A stretch of 64,000 bases of DNA from Syntrophomonas sp. (lineage in GTDB: Bacteria > Bacillota > Syntrophomonadia > Syntrophomonadales > Syntrophomonadaceae): positions 127,744 through 191,743 of the forward strand of contig JAENZN010000004.1 in NCBI GenBank assembly GCA_016841245.1. The letters are read 5' to 3'. The notes below the pieces were generated by a model. It searched no databases. It had not been told where the DNA came from and saw only the letters and a program-made list of their open reading frames with translations. Positions 1 to 8,652 of the stretch are shown here, in pieces (the stretch's first letter is position 1; each line of letters begins with the position of its first letter). The position numbers were made by a program, and so were the translations under genes.

Positions 1-586
1 CTGCTGCTTCCAGTTTAGATGAAGCCAGCTCATCGGTGGATATCTCGATTTCAGTCTCTGCTTCAATTATCATATCTATTTGACTGCTTGGTTGATCAGC
101 CTCTAAAACTGCTGCTGCTTCGTGCTCAGCTGTATCCGACTCACTAGCGGATTTCTCAATTGCAGTCTCTGCTTGAATTATCATATCTATCTGACTGCTC
201 TGGGACTCAATACTCTGCGAATCAACTATTCTTGATACGTTTTGTAAAATACCATTAGGATCCTGTATACTGTTATCCCCAATATCACCTGGGGGCAGGC
301 ATTGGCTATCTAACTTCCTTGCTATTTTATCATGTTTGATATCTTCAAAATTCAAAATTACTGCATTAAAGATAAAAAAGGATACTCCTATAGCCGCAGT
401 ATAGAATAATAGGACCCCCTTCAGAGGTATCCATATTAGCAAATAGGGAAGTGGAATAGCAAGAATATAAGCATATAGCGTAGTTAATACCAATAATTTT
501 AGCTTTGGGGGTTTTTCTTTACAAAAAAAATAAACCATTACTAGAATAGTTATATTTAACAATAATAAAATCTTTTGGTACTCCAC
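1..586 (-). CDS. Membrane protein with 37-residue repeats (3' end outside window)
   Basis: Product unknown. The frame opens at a GTG (complement of 584-586) eight bases after a GAGGAG Shine-Dalgarno sequence and runs off the left edge, so about 195 residues are visible. The first 90 residues are strongly hydrophobic, with two or three membrane segments (for example LLLLNITILVMVYFF and GVLLFYTAAIGVSFFIF). The remainder is acidic and low in complexity. It contains a 37-residue unit (111 bp) seen twice, each copy starting SSQIDMII and followed by an AET motif. The repeats may form an exposed or coiled-coil tail. No family was recognised. The open frame, codon pattern and good ribosome site make it a real gene despite the missing end. 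Confidence 0.65.
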   Translation of the reverse strand, partial: MEYQKILLLLNITILVMVYFFCKEKPPKLKLLVLTTLYAYILAIPLPYLLIWIPLKGVLLFYTAAIGVSFFIFNAVILNFEDIKHDKIARKLDSQCLPPGDIGDNSIQDPNGILQNVSRIVDSQSIESQSSQIDMIIQAETAIEKSASESDTAEHEAAAVLEADQPSSQIDMIIEAETEIEISTDELASSKLEAA

Positions 587-791
587 ACCTCACACTCCTC
601 ATAGCAATGTTAAAAGAATTTCTTCGACAAAACTTTCCTAAAATCCTTTCTAACATTTGACTAAGCAGGAATAAATTATATTTAATTATATATGTACTGT
701 AGGGTTGATTAACATTAAGTCTTAATTTATGAAACATAAGCATATAGAAATATTGTCGGATCCTTTCCTGTTTTGATCATAGAGCGTTCTA

Positions 792-1739
792 TCATGTACT
801 TAAATCCGCACCGACTTTACTTAATATTTTATTTTCAAGACCCGCCAGCACACGGGTTCTGGCCATTGAGAAAATAATTAATCCTATCCAGATTACTACA
901 AACGACATTAAGTGCCCCCTGGTAAATGGCTCATGATAAATAAAAACACCTAATAATAAGGTCATGGTAGGGCTTATATACTGTAAAAATCCAATTACAA
1001 ACAACGGGAGACGCCTTGCACCTGCTGCAAACAGAAGGAGGGGTATCGCAGTTACTATTCCTGCTCCGGCTAATAGAAATGTAGTTTGGGATGGAAAAAA
1101 ACGAAATACTCCCATACCTATATTATTTAGATAAACTAAATAGATAACGGCAGCAATGCTGGTCAGCATAGTTTCCAGAGTTAAGCCGGTAATAGATCCG
1201 ATATTTATAAGTTTCTTAAACAAACCATATAATCCAAAAGATAGAGCTAGAATTACTGCCACCCAGGGAAAAGCACCATACTGTATAGTGAGACTTACTA
1301 CTCCTGCTGCAGCCAAAATGAAAGCTAGCAACTGCCAGAGAGACAATCGCTCATGCAAAAATATCATACCCAGCATTACACTCACCAGGGGATTAATATA
1401 GTAACCCAAGCTGGTCTGAATAATATGGTTATGGTTGACTGCCCAGATATACGTACCCCAGTTGAGATTAAGAATGAGACCAGCTATGAAAATACCCAAT
1501 AAAATCCGAGGGCGGCGAACTAACTCCTTTATTTCAGTTAAGAAAGAGGATATATTTCCCTTAATGGTCAGAAGCCCCCACAAGAAAACAACAGACCAGA
1601 CTATCCGGTGTGCTAATACTTCGAGTGCAGGCACACTATGCAGAAGCTTCCAATATATTGGCAGTATACCCCATAATATATAGGCGCCGCTGGCAAATAT
1701 TATCCCTTTATACTTTTCGCTATCTGTTATGGGCTCCAT
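792..1739 (-). CDS. rarD: RarD-type EamA-family permease
   Basis: Predicted inner-membrane transporter of the drug/metabolite superfamily, RarD branch, about 315 residues with some ten membrane segments. The N-terminal pattern GIIFASGAYILWGILPIYWK is typical of RarD, as are the conserved HNHIIQTSLGYYINPL and IQYGAFPW stretches. The start is placed at the ATG complementing 1737-1739 because GGAG lies seven bases upstream; an ATG 11 codons earlier has no ribosome site. RarD proteins are named from a chloramphenicol-sensitivity phenotype, but their substrate is not settled, so none is proposed. It is a lone gene on this strand. Confidence 0.85.
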   Translation of the reverse strand: MEPITDSEKYKGIIFASGAYILWGILPIYWKLLHSVPALEVLAHRIVWSVVFLWGLLTIKGNISSFLTEIKELVRRPRILLGIFIAGLILNLNWGTYIWAVNHNHIIQTSLGYYINPLVSVMLGMIFLHERLSLWQLLAFILAAAGVVSLTIQYGAFPWVAVILALSFGLYGLFKKLINIGSITGLTLETMLTSIAAVIYLVYLNNIGMGVFRFFPSQTTFLLAGAGIVTAIPLLLFAAGARRLPLFVIGFLQYISPTMTLLLGVFIYHEPFTRGHLMSFVVIWIGLIIFSMARTRVLAGLENKILSKVGADLST

Positions 1740-1981
1740 ATTTTTTCTCCATAATTCATAGTACTTCAACAATTATATGCATGTATATTATTGAGAGCAA
1801 TGATTTTTCCATAAAAAGAGAGATACTTTATAGATAAATTGTTGTCTAACCCAATATGAGAACAAATATCGTTTTATAACAAGGTGACTTTTTCCCTGGT
1901 TTATTAACTTCTGCGGCAGGGAAATATCAGGACAATTACGAATATATATAATGTAATTAATACACAGAGGAGGAGTAGTTA

Positions 1982-2413
1982 ATGTTTAAGAAAATCCTGG
2001 TTCTGGTTGATGGATCGGAATTCTCTTTAAACGCTGCCCGGGCAGCTGCATCTATAGCAGATAATTTTTCAGGAAAACTAACGCTGCTTCATGTAGTAAG
2101 CAAATCTTTTACCAAAACTACCATGCCTGATCTGGAACAGGAAATTGCCGGACTCAGAGCGGAAGGCAGTCAAATATTGGCTGCTGCTATGGATGCCATA
2201 GGAAAGACTGAAGATGAATTGGATACAGTTCTGTCATGGGGAAACCCAATGGATATAATTTTAGAGGAAATCGAAGATGAGGGCTATGATTTAATTGTGA
2301 TGGGAAGTCGGGGATTGGGTGCTATAAAAGGTCTGCTGATGGGCAGTGTCAGCGAACGTATAAGCAGGTCAGTTAAGTGCCCGGTATTGATAGTTAAGGA
2401 GCTTTGCGAATAA
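1982..2413 (+). CDS. Universal stress protein, UspA family
   Basis: A 143-residue single-domain Usp protein. It begins KKILVLVDGSEFSLNAARAA, the usual first strand and helix, and ends with the ATP-binding signature GSRGLGAIKGLLMGSVSERI, followed by CPVLIVK. These G-x2-G-x9-GS residues place it in the nucleotide-binding branch. Such proteins are cytoplasmic and rise in stress or growth arrest; the exact role here is unknown. An AGGAGG ribosome site sits just before the ATG. It stands alone, and a hairpin follows its stop codon. Confidence 0.92.
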   Translation: MFKKILVLVDGSEFSLNAARAAASIADNFSGKLTLLHVVSKSFTKTTMPDLEQEIAGLRAEGSQILAAAMDAIGKTEDELDTVLSWGNPMDIILEEIEDEGYDLIVMGSRGLGAIKGLLMGSVSERISRSVKCPVLIVKELCE

Positions 2414-2424
2414 AAGAGGTTAAC

Positions 2425-2456
2425 AGAGGCTATCGTATTTTACTCCAATAGCCTCT
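2425..2456. terminator. Hairpin between convergent usp and CAP genes
   Basis: Nine-base stem AGAGGCTAT/ATAGCCTCT with a 14-base loop lies between two convergent genes. There is no clear T run on either strand (AAAAATATAT on the plus side), so its role as a bidirectional terminator is only probable. Confidence 0.45.
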
Positions 2457-2555
2457 AAAAATATATCTAGTTATCCATGTGAAAACACTCCTGGATTGGT
2501 GGAATAATTAATGGTTGATCTCAGATCATAATCAATTGTTGATTTTCTCGGCACC

Positions 2556-3332
2556 TTAATTGGTGAACCACTGGGTAACGTAGAGATAATATCCATCCTT
2601 ATAGAAGCCCAGTCCAACTTTGGTAAAACTCGTATTGAGAATGTTGGCCCTATGTCCAGATGAATTCATAAATGCATCATGGGCGCCTTTCACACTGTTG
2701 TTTTTAGCAATATTTTCCCCCGCCGAACTGTAAATAATACCAAGGTTTTTCATCATATCAAAGGGACTGCCATAAGTGGGTGAAGTGTGGCTGAAATAGT
2801 TATTTGCGGCCATATCTTCTGATTTGAGCAAAGCTCCCTGGCATAGTTTGTCATCCAGCACTAATGGTGCTAAATTGTAATTGGCGCGTGCGGCATTAAT
2901 GTACCCCAGCATCTCACTCTGCAAAGACGTCTGCATAGTACCTGTCTCAGTCTGCGGACTGGGAGCAGGCTCCGGTATCGATACCGTTGCCGTAGGTTCA
3001 GGCACAGTCAGGAATACTTGTGGTTCTGCAGATTGTATATCTGGAGTCTGTATTCCTGGGTATATGTTTTCCACACTGAGGGGAACGCCGTTGATTTTGA
3101 TTATCGGCAACGAATATTTTGTGCTTTTATTAATCTGGGTTTTCTCTTCCTGGATAATTTTGAACATTCCTATATTATTGTTAAAATAGTTAATATATGG
3201 TGATGCAGAGTTATACCGTACTGTTTTTACAGTACTGGTAGTAGGGGTTGGGATGGTACATGCTATGATACTGCTAACCGGCAACAATATGAATATTAGA
3301 ATTAATAGACTGATTAGAAATTTTTTTGTCAT
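2556..3332 (-). CDS. CAP/SCP-domain lipoprotein (YkwD-like)
   Basis: A 258-residue secreted protein. A hydrophobic signal segment (residues 4-24) ends in the lipobox-like IIAC, so it is probably a lipoprotein anchored outside the membrane. A proline-rich linker (about 110-135, with PEPTATVSIPEPAPSP) leads to a C-terminal CAP domain at about 137-258. The canonical CAP motifs are present: the histidine in YFSHTSP, GENIAKN, and SSGHRANILN. Bacterial CAP proteins of this kind are common in spore formers; their activity is mostly unknown. The start is followed directly by MTKK and preceded by an AAGGAGG site. Confidence 0.88.
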   Translation of the reverse strand: MTKKFLISLLILIFILLPVSSIIACTIPTPTTSTVKTVRYNSASPYINYFNNNIGMFKIIQEEKTQINKSTKYSLPIIKINGVPLSVENIYPGIQTPDIQSAEPQVFLTVPEPTATVSIPEPAPSPQTETGTMQTSLQSEMLGYINAARANYNLAPLVLDDKLCQGALLKSEDMAANNYFSHTSPTYGSPFDMMKNLGIIYSSAGENIAKNNSVKGAHDAFMNSSGHRANILNTSFTKVGLGFYKDGYYLYVTQWFTN

Positions 3333-3928
3333 TTGATTACCTCCTTGTCCGTACCTTAACCTATCTGAATATTCCTGGCTAGTTGTATATTTTACCAGCT
3401 ATCTTACAGTGGTGCCGTATTAAGGTGCTATTGGGCATTAGTAGTGTTTGGAGGAAATTATTTACAGCGTAAGGCCTATAAAGAAAACAAAAAGGCCCAG
3501 AGCGAAACAAGTAAGAGAGCAAATAACAAGCTGAATAGAGTAATGTATTGAAAATGTCGGTATATTTTAGGCAATTATATATTTAATGCAAAACACTGCA
3601 GTAGGCAGTATATTTAGTGCTGATACCCGAAGCATTTTTGGGGGCCACTTAAAGTTTCAGCCCAGAATCACTGAAGTTTATTGCGCCATCCGGGTTAATT
3701 AGCGATAATGATAATATTGGGATAATATGATAAAACAACAATGTTTTAATTTAAATTGTATTAAAATATTTTCTTCACTATTTATTGTTCCTTGTATAAG
3801 GATGCCAGTCTAAAGTTTTCTATATGCGAATAATAATGGTGCAAAATAATGCTTGGACCAGGAACGAATCCGAATCCCAAACATGTAAAAAAATAACTCA
3901 TATAATCAATAAGGAGATGCCTATACCA
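3333..3928. other. Intergenic region between CAP gene and alcohol dehydrogenase
   Basis: About 600 bases, AT-rich, between divergent genes. No conserved gene, strong hairpin or riboswitch was recognised. An in-frame extension of the dehydrogenase begins at 3824, but it lacks a ribosome site and is probably untranslated leader. The promoters of both flanking genes should be here. Confidence 0.5.
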
Positions 3929-5095
3929 ATGTATATGCAGTATCAATCAGAACTAAGGAAATATGTTATTCCGGAGCTCATATTTGGCTCTGGAGCTCTA
4001 CATCTGGCCGGGCGTTATGCCAGAAATTTCGGAGCACGCAAAGTACTGGTGGTAACTGATTCCGGAGTCGTTAGGGCAGGATGGACTGAGCAGGTTACAA
4101 AAAGCCTGGAATCTGCTGAAATACCTTATACTGTTTTTTCGGCAGTTAGTCCTAATCCGCGGTCGGAAGAGGTTATGGAAGGAACCGAAGTCTACCTTAG
4201 TCAGCACTGTAATGTGATTGTAGCAGTTGGTGGGGGCAGTCCTATGGATTGTGCCAAGGGAATAGGAATTGTAAGTTCTAATTCCAAGCATATCCTTAAT
4301 TTTGAGGGTGTTGACAGAGTATTTGCGCCTATACCACCACTGATTTGTATACCAACTACAGGAGGCACTTCTGCGGACGTTTCGCAATTCGCAATTATTA
4401 GAGACGTACAGAATAGGGTTAAGGTTGTCATTGGCAGTAAAGCGGTAGTACCTGATGTGGCATTGGTTGATCCGGATACTCTGACCACGGCCACCCCTTA
4501 CCTGATGGCTTGTACTGCTTTGGACGCCTTGACTCATGCCATTGAAGCGTTTGTTTCAAATGCCTGCTCCCCGTTAACTGATGTGCATGCCCTGGAGGCA
4601 ATTAGAATTATTTCCTCCAATCTGGTTCCCGCCATTACTGATCCTGATAATCATGCTGTTCACAATCAAATAATGCTGGGTAGTCTTGAAGCTGGAATGG
4701 CGTTTTCTAATGCCATACTGGGGGCAGTTCATTCCATGGCACACAGTCTGGGAGGGTTCCTGGACCTACCGCACGGCGAGTGCATATCTATATTACTAAA
4801 CCATGTTATCGCCTTCAACTATCCATCGTCGGTTGAGAGATATGAACGTATTGGTCAGGCCATAGGATTAGATTTACGTGGAATGAGTTCTAAACAAATT
4901 AAAAATGCTATTCTATCCAGGTTAAGTATTCTTCGGAATGCAGTTGGCATGGAGCGTACCCTGGGACAGCATGGGATAAATCCCAGCGATATTCCCAAAC
5001 TAGCCCGAAATGCAATAAAGGATCCCTGCATGGCTACTAATCCCCAGCGAGCCAACCAACGAGATGTTGAGGTGATTTATGAAGAAGCCTTTTGA
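3929..5095 (+). CDS. Iron-containing alcohol dehydrogenase
   Basis: Group III (iron-dependent) NAD(P)-linked alcohol dehydrogenase, 388 residues from the chosen start, the usual family length. The dinucleotide-binding loop GGGSPMDCAKG is present. The metal ligands fit the D-x3-H, H, H pattern: DALTHAIEA, AHSLGGF and LPHGE. The substrate cannot be read from sequence; family members act on short-chain alcohols, butanol, 1,3-propanediol or 4-hydroxybutyrate. The start is uncertain. AAGGAG at 3911-3916 suits the ATG at 3929 (12-base gap) better than the ATG abutting it at 3917. The 3' end overlaps the downstream histidine kinase gene by 17 bases, so the two are probably co-transcribed and translationally coupled. 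Confidence 0.9.
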   Translation: MYMQYQSELRKYVIPELIFGSGALHLAGRYARNFGARKVLVVTDSGVVRAGWTEQVTKSLESAEIPYTVFSAVSPNPRSEEVMEGTEVYLSQHCNVIVAVGGGSPMDCAKGIGIVSSNSKHILNFEGVDRVFAPIPPLICIPTTGGTSADVSQFAIIRDVQNRVKVVIGSKAVVPDVALVDPDTLTTATPYLMACTALDALTHAIEAFVSNACSPLTDVHALEAIRIISSNLVPAITDPDNHAVHNQIMLGSLEAGMAFSNAILGAVHSMAHSLGGFLDLPHGECISILLNHVIAFNYPSSVERYERIGQAIGLDLRGMSSKQIKNAILSRLSILRNAVGMERTLGQHGINPSDIPKLARNAIKDPCMATNPQRANQRDVEVIYEEAF

Positions 5096-7043
5096 AACTC
5101 AGGATTTATCCTCTCTTAGAGAAAAACTGATAGGTTTGGGGGAACAATCGTTTCGTAAAAGCTATTATCCCGAGCTTCAAAATAGCATTGAGGAATTGGA
5201 AAGGTTCAGAGCCCTTCTGGACCAGACCAATGATACCATTTTTTTGGTTCATATTTCAACCGGTCGACTGGCTGATGTTAACCAATCTGCCTGCAGACAG
5301 CTGGATTATTCTCGAGAAGTACTGCTTACTCTATCCTTGGATGATCTAGTGCAACTTAATGGAAACGAGAAACTAAGCGAGTTGTTTTTTTCTCCAGACT
5401 CGGGTGAACAAAATACAGGCATGATTACAGCTATGATCATGAAACGCAATGGTGACCCAATACCAGTAGAAATCACTCTGCGGGTAGTTACTTTTGACGA
5501 GAATATATACGGTGTTGCAGTTGCACGTGATATTACGGAAAGAATTAAGTACCAGCAGGAAAGAGAAAAACGGGCTTGGCACAATGCTTCCCAGGCGGCA
5601 GAGGCTGAACGGCTAAAAACTGAAGAAGAATTGCAAGAGAGCGAAGAAAAATATCGACTGCTGGTGGAGCGAATGAATGAGGGTATTTTGGTTCTGGATT
5701 CTCAAGGCAGGATAATTTTTACCAATTCTGCCATGAATAAAATGCTTGGTTACGGTGTTGGCGAGTTACTGGGAGAATCCTTATTTTCGATCATTTCTCA
5801 AAGCGATATGTATAATGCAGTCTTTTATAGGAATAAGTTTGTTCATTTGGAGCAGCTTAACAGCAGGCAATATGAAGTACCTCTAATTAACAAGGAGGGT
5901 CATCAAATATTTGCCTTACTCTCGCAATCACCGTTAAAAGACAAGGATGGTAACATAACCGGCTCTATGGCTGTTGTTACTGATATAACAGAACGCAAAA
6001 AGATAGAAGAAACATTACGTTTAACCGAGGAAAGATTTTCTAAAGCATTTAATGCCAGTTCCAGCCTGATGTGTATCAACTCGGTGGATGAGGAACGATA
6101 TATAGATGTTAACGATACCTTTGCAAATATTACTGGATTTACTAAAGCAGACTTAATAGGAATTACCCTTCTGGAGTCCAATATACTTAAGCAAGATGAT
6201 TATATAATTCTAAAACAAGAATTTATAAATGAAGGCTATATCTTAAATGTGGAAACTAGTTTCTTCACCAGAACAGGGGTAATACGTCAAGGACTTTTTT
6301 CTATAGAAAGAATCAAGCTTAATGATATGGAATGTCTGCTTATTACCATAAATGACATCACCGAATACAACCAGATGGAAGAAAAACTTGCCCACCTTAA
6401 TAAACTTAGATTAATAGGCGAAATGGCAGCCGGCATTGGTCATGAGATACGAAATCCAATGACTACTGTTCGTGGTTTTTTACAAATGTTGGGTTCGCAA
6501 GATGATTCGGCTAAAAACAAGAGATATTATGACCTGATGATAGAAGAACTTGATCGAGCCAACACTATTATAACTGAATATCTTACCCTGGCCAAAATGA
6601 AAACCATAATAAAAAAAGACCTCAACTTGAACGACATATTAGATGCCATATTACCATTAATCATGGCTAATGCAAGTAAAAATGATATTTATGTAGAGGT
6701 CGAACAAAATTATATTCCCAATCTGCTGCTGGATGAAAAGGAAATCCGTCAGATCATTCTTAATCTGGTTAGTAATGGACTGGAGGCTATGACGCCAGGA
6801 GGCAGATTGAAAATTAGTACTTACATAAAAAACCAGGAAATAGTCTTGGCGGTGCAAAATCAGGGGCCCGAAATACCACCGGATATATTGGCCAAACTGG
6901 GCACTCCTTTTTTTACTACTAAAGAAACGGGAACCGGTTTGGGACTGGCCATCTGTTACAGCATTGCAGACAGGCATAACGCTGCTATAAAAATAGAAAC
7001 CAACCCCAAGCAAACAACTTTTTTCGTAGTTTTTCACCCGTGA
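5079..7043 (+). CDS. PAS-PAS-PAS sensor histidine kinase
   Basis: A 654-residue cytoplasmic kinase with no membrane segment. Three PAS domains lie at about 40-160, 190-305 and 315-430, followed by a HisKA dimerisation helix with the phospho-acceptor H455 (GHEIRNP) and a C-terminal HATPase domain (about 535-652) ending GTPFFTTKETGTGLGL. The H, N and G2 boxes resemble Bacillus sporulation kinases. The D/G1 box is unusual: VQNQGPEIPPD replaces the normal DxGxGI, with Asp changed to Asn and the second Gly to Glu. ATP binding may be weak or altered. No response regulator is adjacent, so this is an orphan kinase. It overlaps the alcohol dehydrogenase gene, so its signal may relate to alcohol or redox state; that is inference. 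Confidence 0.9.
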   Translation: MKKPFETQDLSSLREKLIGLGEQSFRKSYYPELQNSIEELERFRALLDQTNDTIFLVHISTGRLADVNQSACRQLDYSREVLLTLSLDDLVQLNGNEKLSELFFSPDSGEQNTGMITAMIMKRNGDPIPVEITLRVVTFDENIYGVAVARDITERIKYQQEREKRAWHNASQAAEAERLKTEEELQESEEKYRLLVERMNEGILVLDSQGRIIFTNSAMNKMLGYGVGELLGESLFSIISQSDMYNAVFYRNKFVHLEQLNSRQYEVPLINKEGHQIFALLSQSPLKDKDGNITGSMAVVTDITERKKIEETLRLTEERFSKAFNASSSLMCINSVDEERYIDVNDTFANITGFTKADLIGITLLESNILKQDDYIILKQEFINEGYILNVETSFFTRTGVIRQGLFSIERIKLNDMECLLITINDITEYNQMEEKLAHLNKLRLIGEMAAGIGHEIRNPMTTVRGFLQMLGSQDDSAKNKRYYDLMIEELDRANTIITEYLTLAKMKTIIKKDLNLNDILDAILPLIMANASKNDIYVEVEQNYIPNLLLDEKEIRQIILNLVSNGLEAMTPGGRLKISTYIKNQEIVLAVQNQGPEIPPDILAKLGTPFFTTKETGTGLGLAICYSIADRHNAAIKIETNPKQTTFFVVFHP

Positions 7044-7112
7044 ATTATTTGAAGAGCATCAAATGAAATGTATTAGGTATCTGGTATCGCCCAAGCTATC
7101 AGAAAGCATAAA

Positions 7113-7138
7113 AAGAGCCTTTTTATATAAAGGCTCTT
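7113..7138 (+). terminator. Terminator-like hairpin after the histidine kinase
   Basis: Ten-base perfect stem AAGAGCCTTT/AAAGGCTCTT with a six-base loop, 70 bases after the kinase stop. The following bases are TA-rich (AATAGTTGTTTATTTTA) rather than a pure T run. Confidence 0.65.
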
Positions 7139-7221
7139 AATAGTTGTTTATTTTAGGGCGGCGGAGAAAGGGTTTGGACTTCACAGGTGTTGCATAGTCT
7201 TTCTTCTTTAAACCACCGAAT

Positions 7222-7394
7222 TTAACCTGACTTGGATTAATTAACTTGAATTAACTAACTTGGGTTAACTAACTTGATTAACTGCTTTTGACTCATTGAT
7301 TTTGGCTAACTAACTTGTATTAACTAACTTGAATTAACTAACTTGGGTTAAATAATCTGGGCTAACTAACTTGGTTTTACTAATTTGGATTTGG
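7222..7394. repeat. Degenerate 14-bp tandem repeat array, unit TTAACTAACTTGRR
   Basis: About ten to twelve imperfect copies of a 14-bp unit, some 13 or 15 bp long, interrupted once by a diverged stretch near 7282-7305. A 14-bp period is not a multiple of three, so the array does not encode a peptide repeat. It is bracketed by short inverted sequences, GGCGGAGAAA near 7157 and TTTCTCCGCC near 7448, about 290 bp apart. The core ACTAACTTACTAACTTA also occurs in the palindromes at 7830-7906, which suggests a common origin. Confidence 0.8.
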
Positions 7395-7523
7395 ATTTAA
7401 TAACATTTCCTGGGTATAGAGTCTTTCTTACCTTGAGATACATTATTTCTCCGCCACCTGAGTCTATTATATTTTCATCTTGATAAAAAATCAATAGGCA
7501 GTAACATTATTTATTCATTTTAT

Positions 7524-7751
7524 TTATTTATATCCACGGTCTCTATCGATTGCTTCGTCCCTGATTTCATCTCGAAAGCCTTCCAGTGCTTCTTCTCTTC
7601 TTTCATTTTTTGCTTTAAGTGATTTTTTTGTTTTTTCATCATCAGATAAAACTATCATTTCTTCTGCCAGTTCCATGTTTTTTATAGTGTGGTCTATGCT
7701 GGCCTGTATTTTTTCCACATTATCTCGGCGATCATCGGGCTTATGTTTCAT
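7524..7751 (-). CDS. tlp: Small acid-soluble spore protein Tlp
   Basis: A 75-residue, highly charged alpha-helical protein with the Tlp family signature: an N-terminal KPDDRRDNVEKIQ and a C-terminal KNERREEALEGFRDEIRDE. Tlp proteins are made in the developing spore and stored in the spore core. The ATG complementing 7749-7751 is chosen as start because AAAGGAG lies ten bases upstream; an ATG seven codons earlier includes the ribosome site within the frame. Its presence is direct evidence that the organism comes from an endospore-forming lineage. Confidence 0.9.
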   Translation of the reverse strand: MKHKPDDRRDNVEKIQASIDHTIKNMELAEEMIVLSDDEKTKKSLKAKNERREEALEGFRDEIRDEAIDRDRGYK

Positions 7752-7829
7752 ATTATCTAGTCTCCTTTCCATCTAATTAAGGTGATTTTGATAATATTCT
7801 TTGAAAATAATCGTTACTTTATACTATGA

Positions 7830-7906
7830 GCGGGGTCAGGCACTAACTTACTAACTTATGCCCAAATCTATAAAGCATAAGTTAGTAAGTTAGTGCCTGA
7901 CCCCGC
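7830..7906. repeat. 32-bp perfect palindromic element (REP/MITE-like)
   Basis: Two perfect 32-base arms (7830-7861 and 7875-7906) separated by 13 bases. Each arm starts GCGGGGTCAGGCACTAAC. The element ends two bases from the stop codon of the DNRLRE gene and could also act as its terminator. A diverged second copy lies 600 bp away at 8493-8563. Confidence 0.9.
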
Positions 7907-7908
7907 GC

Positions 7909-8451
7909 CTACTGATTCACATAATTTACGATCAATTTTGGTGCCTTCCCAGATTCTCCGCTGTAAAAACCTACCAGAGAATTTTTGTATTCGTTACCCC
8001 GGAGCATTATTCCCAGATTTGAACTGCGTACACGGTACCATCTTCTTACTAGAGAAGTTACATTAAGGGTTATGGTAGACCCTGGAGACCTGGCAGAATT
8101 AATTCTGAAGTTGAATACTCTCCTGGATCCAGGCTGGTTATTCCAGGTGACAGTAGATTCCCGCCAGTATCGCAGGTTGCGCCGCAGACTAGCTCTAATA
8201 CTTGAACCATAGGGGATTTCATTGCGATAAATGGTAAGCTGCAGGTAAGCAGATATAATACGCCTGTGAGCAGGAATAGATTTCAGCGAAAACTGCAGCA
8301 AGGAACGGTAATCGTCTCCGCTTTGCTTGTATTGGCTGATATACAAATAAGAGCTGCCACCAAAATTTTGATTAGGATAATACTGAGATATATAGGCGTC
8401 TTTGATTGGAGTTATAATTTTAACGGCCAGTATAATTACCCCTTTCTTCAC
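7909..8451 (-). CDS. DNRLRE-domain surface protein
   Basis: A roughly 180-residue protein made almost wholly of one DNRLRE domain, the beta-sandwich type found in secreted and cell-wall proteins of Firmicutes. Family-like segments are PIKDAYISQYYPNQNFGG near the start, SLLQFSLKSIP, WNNQPG, and the C-terminal GFYSGESGKAPKLIVNY. There is no obvious signal peptide, so its route outside, if any, is unclear; spore coat location is another possibility. The start is ambiguous. A GTG at 8451 lacks a ribosome site, while AAAGGGG lies eight bases before an in-frame CTG at 8430. The stop codon abuts the palindrome to its left. Confidence 0.75.
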   Translation of the reverse strand: MKKGVIILAVKIITPIKDAYISQYYPNQNFGGSSYLYISQYKQSGDDYRSLLQFSLKSIPAHRRIISAYLQLTIYRNEIPYGSSIRASLRRNLRYWRESTVTWNNQPGSRRVFNFRINSARSPGSTITLNVTSLVRRWYRVRSSNLGIMLRGNEYKNSLVGFYSGESGKAPKLIVNYVNQ

Positions 8452-8492
8452 TTTAGTACATATTATTAAATCTGGTATAATTTTGTGTCTTT

Positions 8493-8563
8493 TGGGGTCA
8501 GGAACTAATTAACTTAAAATAAATTAATAAGTTAGTAAGTAATTTAGTAAGTGCCTGACCCCA
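8493..8563. repeat. Imperfect palindromic element, second copy
   Basis: Outer arms TGGGGTCAGG and CCTGACCCCA are perfect; the inner parts (ACTAATTAACTTA and TAAATTACTTACT-like) are diverged. A further half-site resembling the right arm, TAACAAGTTGGTG followed by TTTGACC, lies at 8581-8600. The family is the same as at 7830-7906. Confidence 0.75.
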
Positions 8564-8652
8564 TATAAATGTTAGGAAATTAACAAGTTGGTGTTTGACC
8601 TTAGATGATAGGGTAGAATAATTAGGAATAAAAACAGAACGGGGTGTATAAC

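Noticed and set aside
519-743. 74-codon minus-strand frame
   Set aside because: It overlaps, in another frame, the better supported GTG-started membrane protein gene (1-586), and has no ribosome site.
7222-7394. Tandem repeats as a CRISPR array
   Set aside because: Units are 14 bp and contiguous with no unique spacers; no cas genes nearby.
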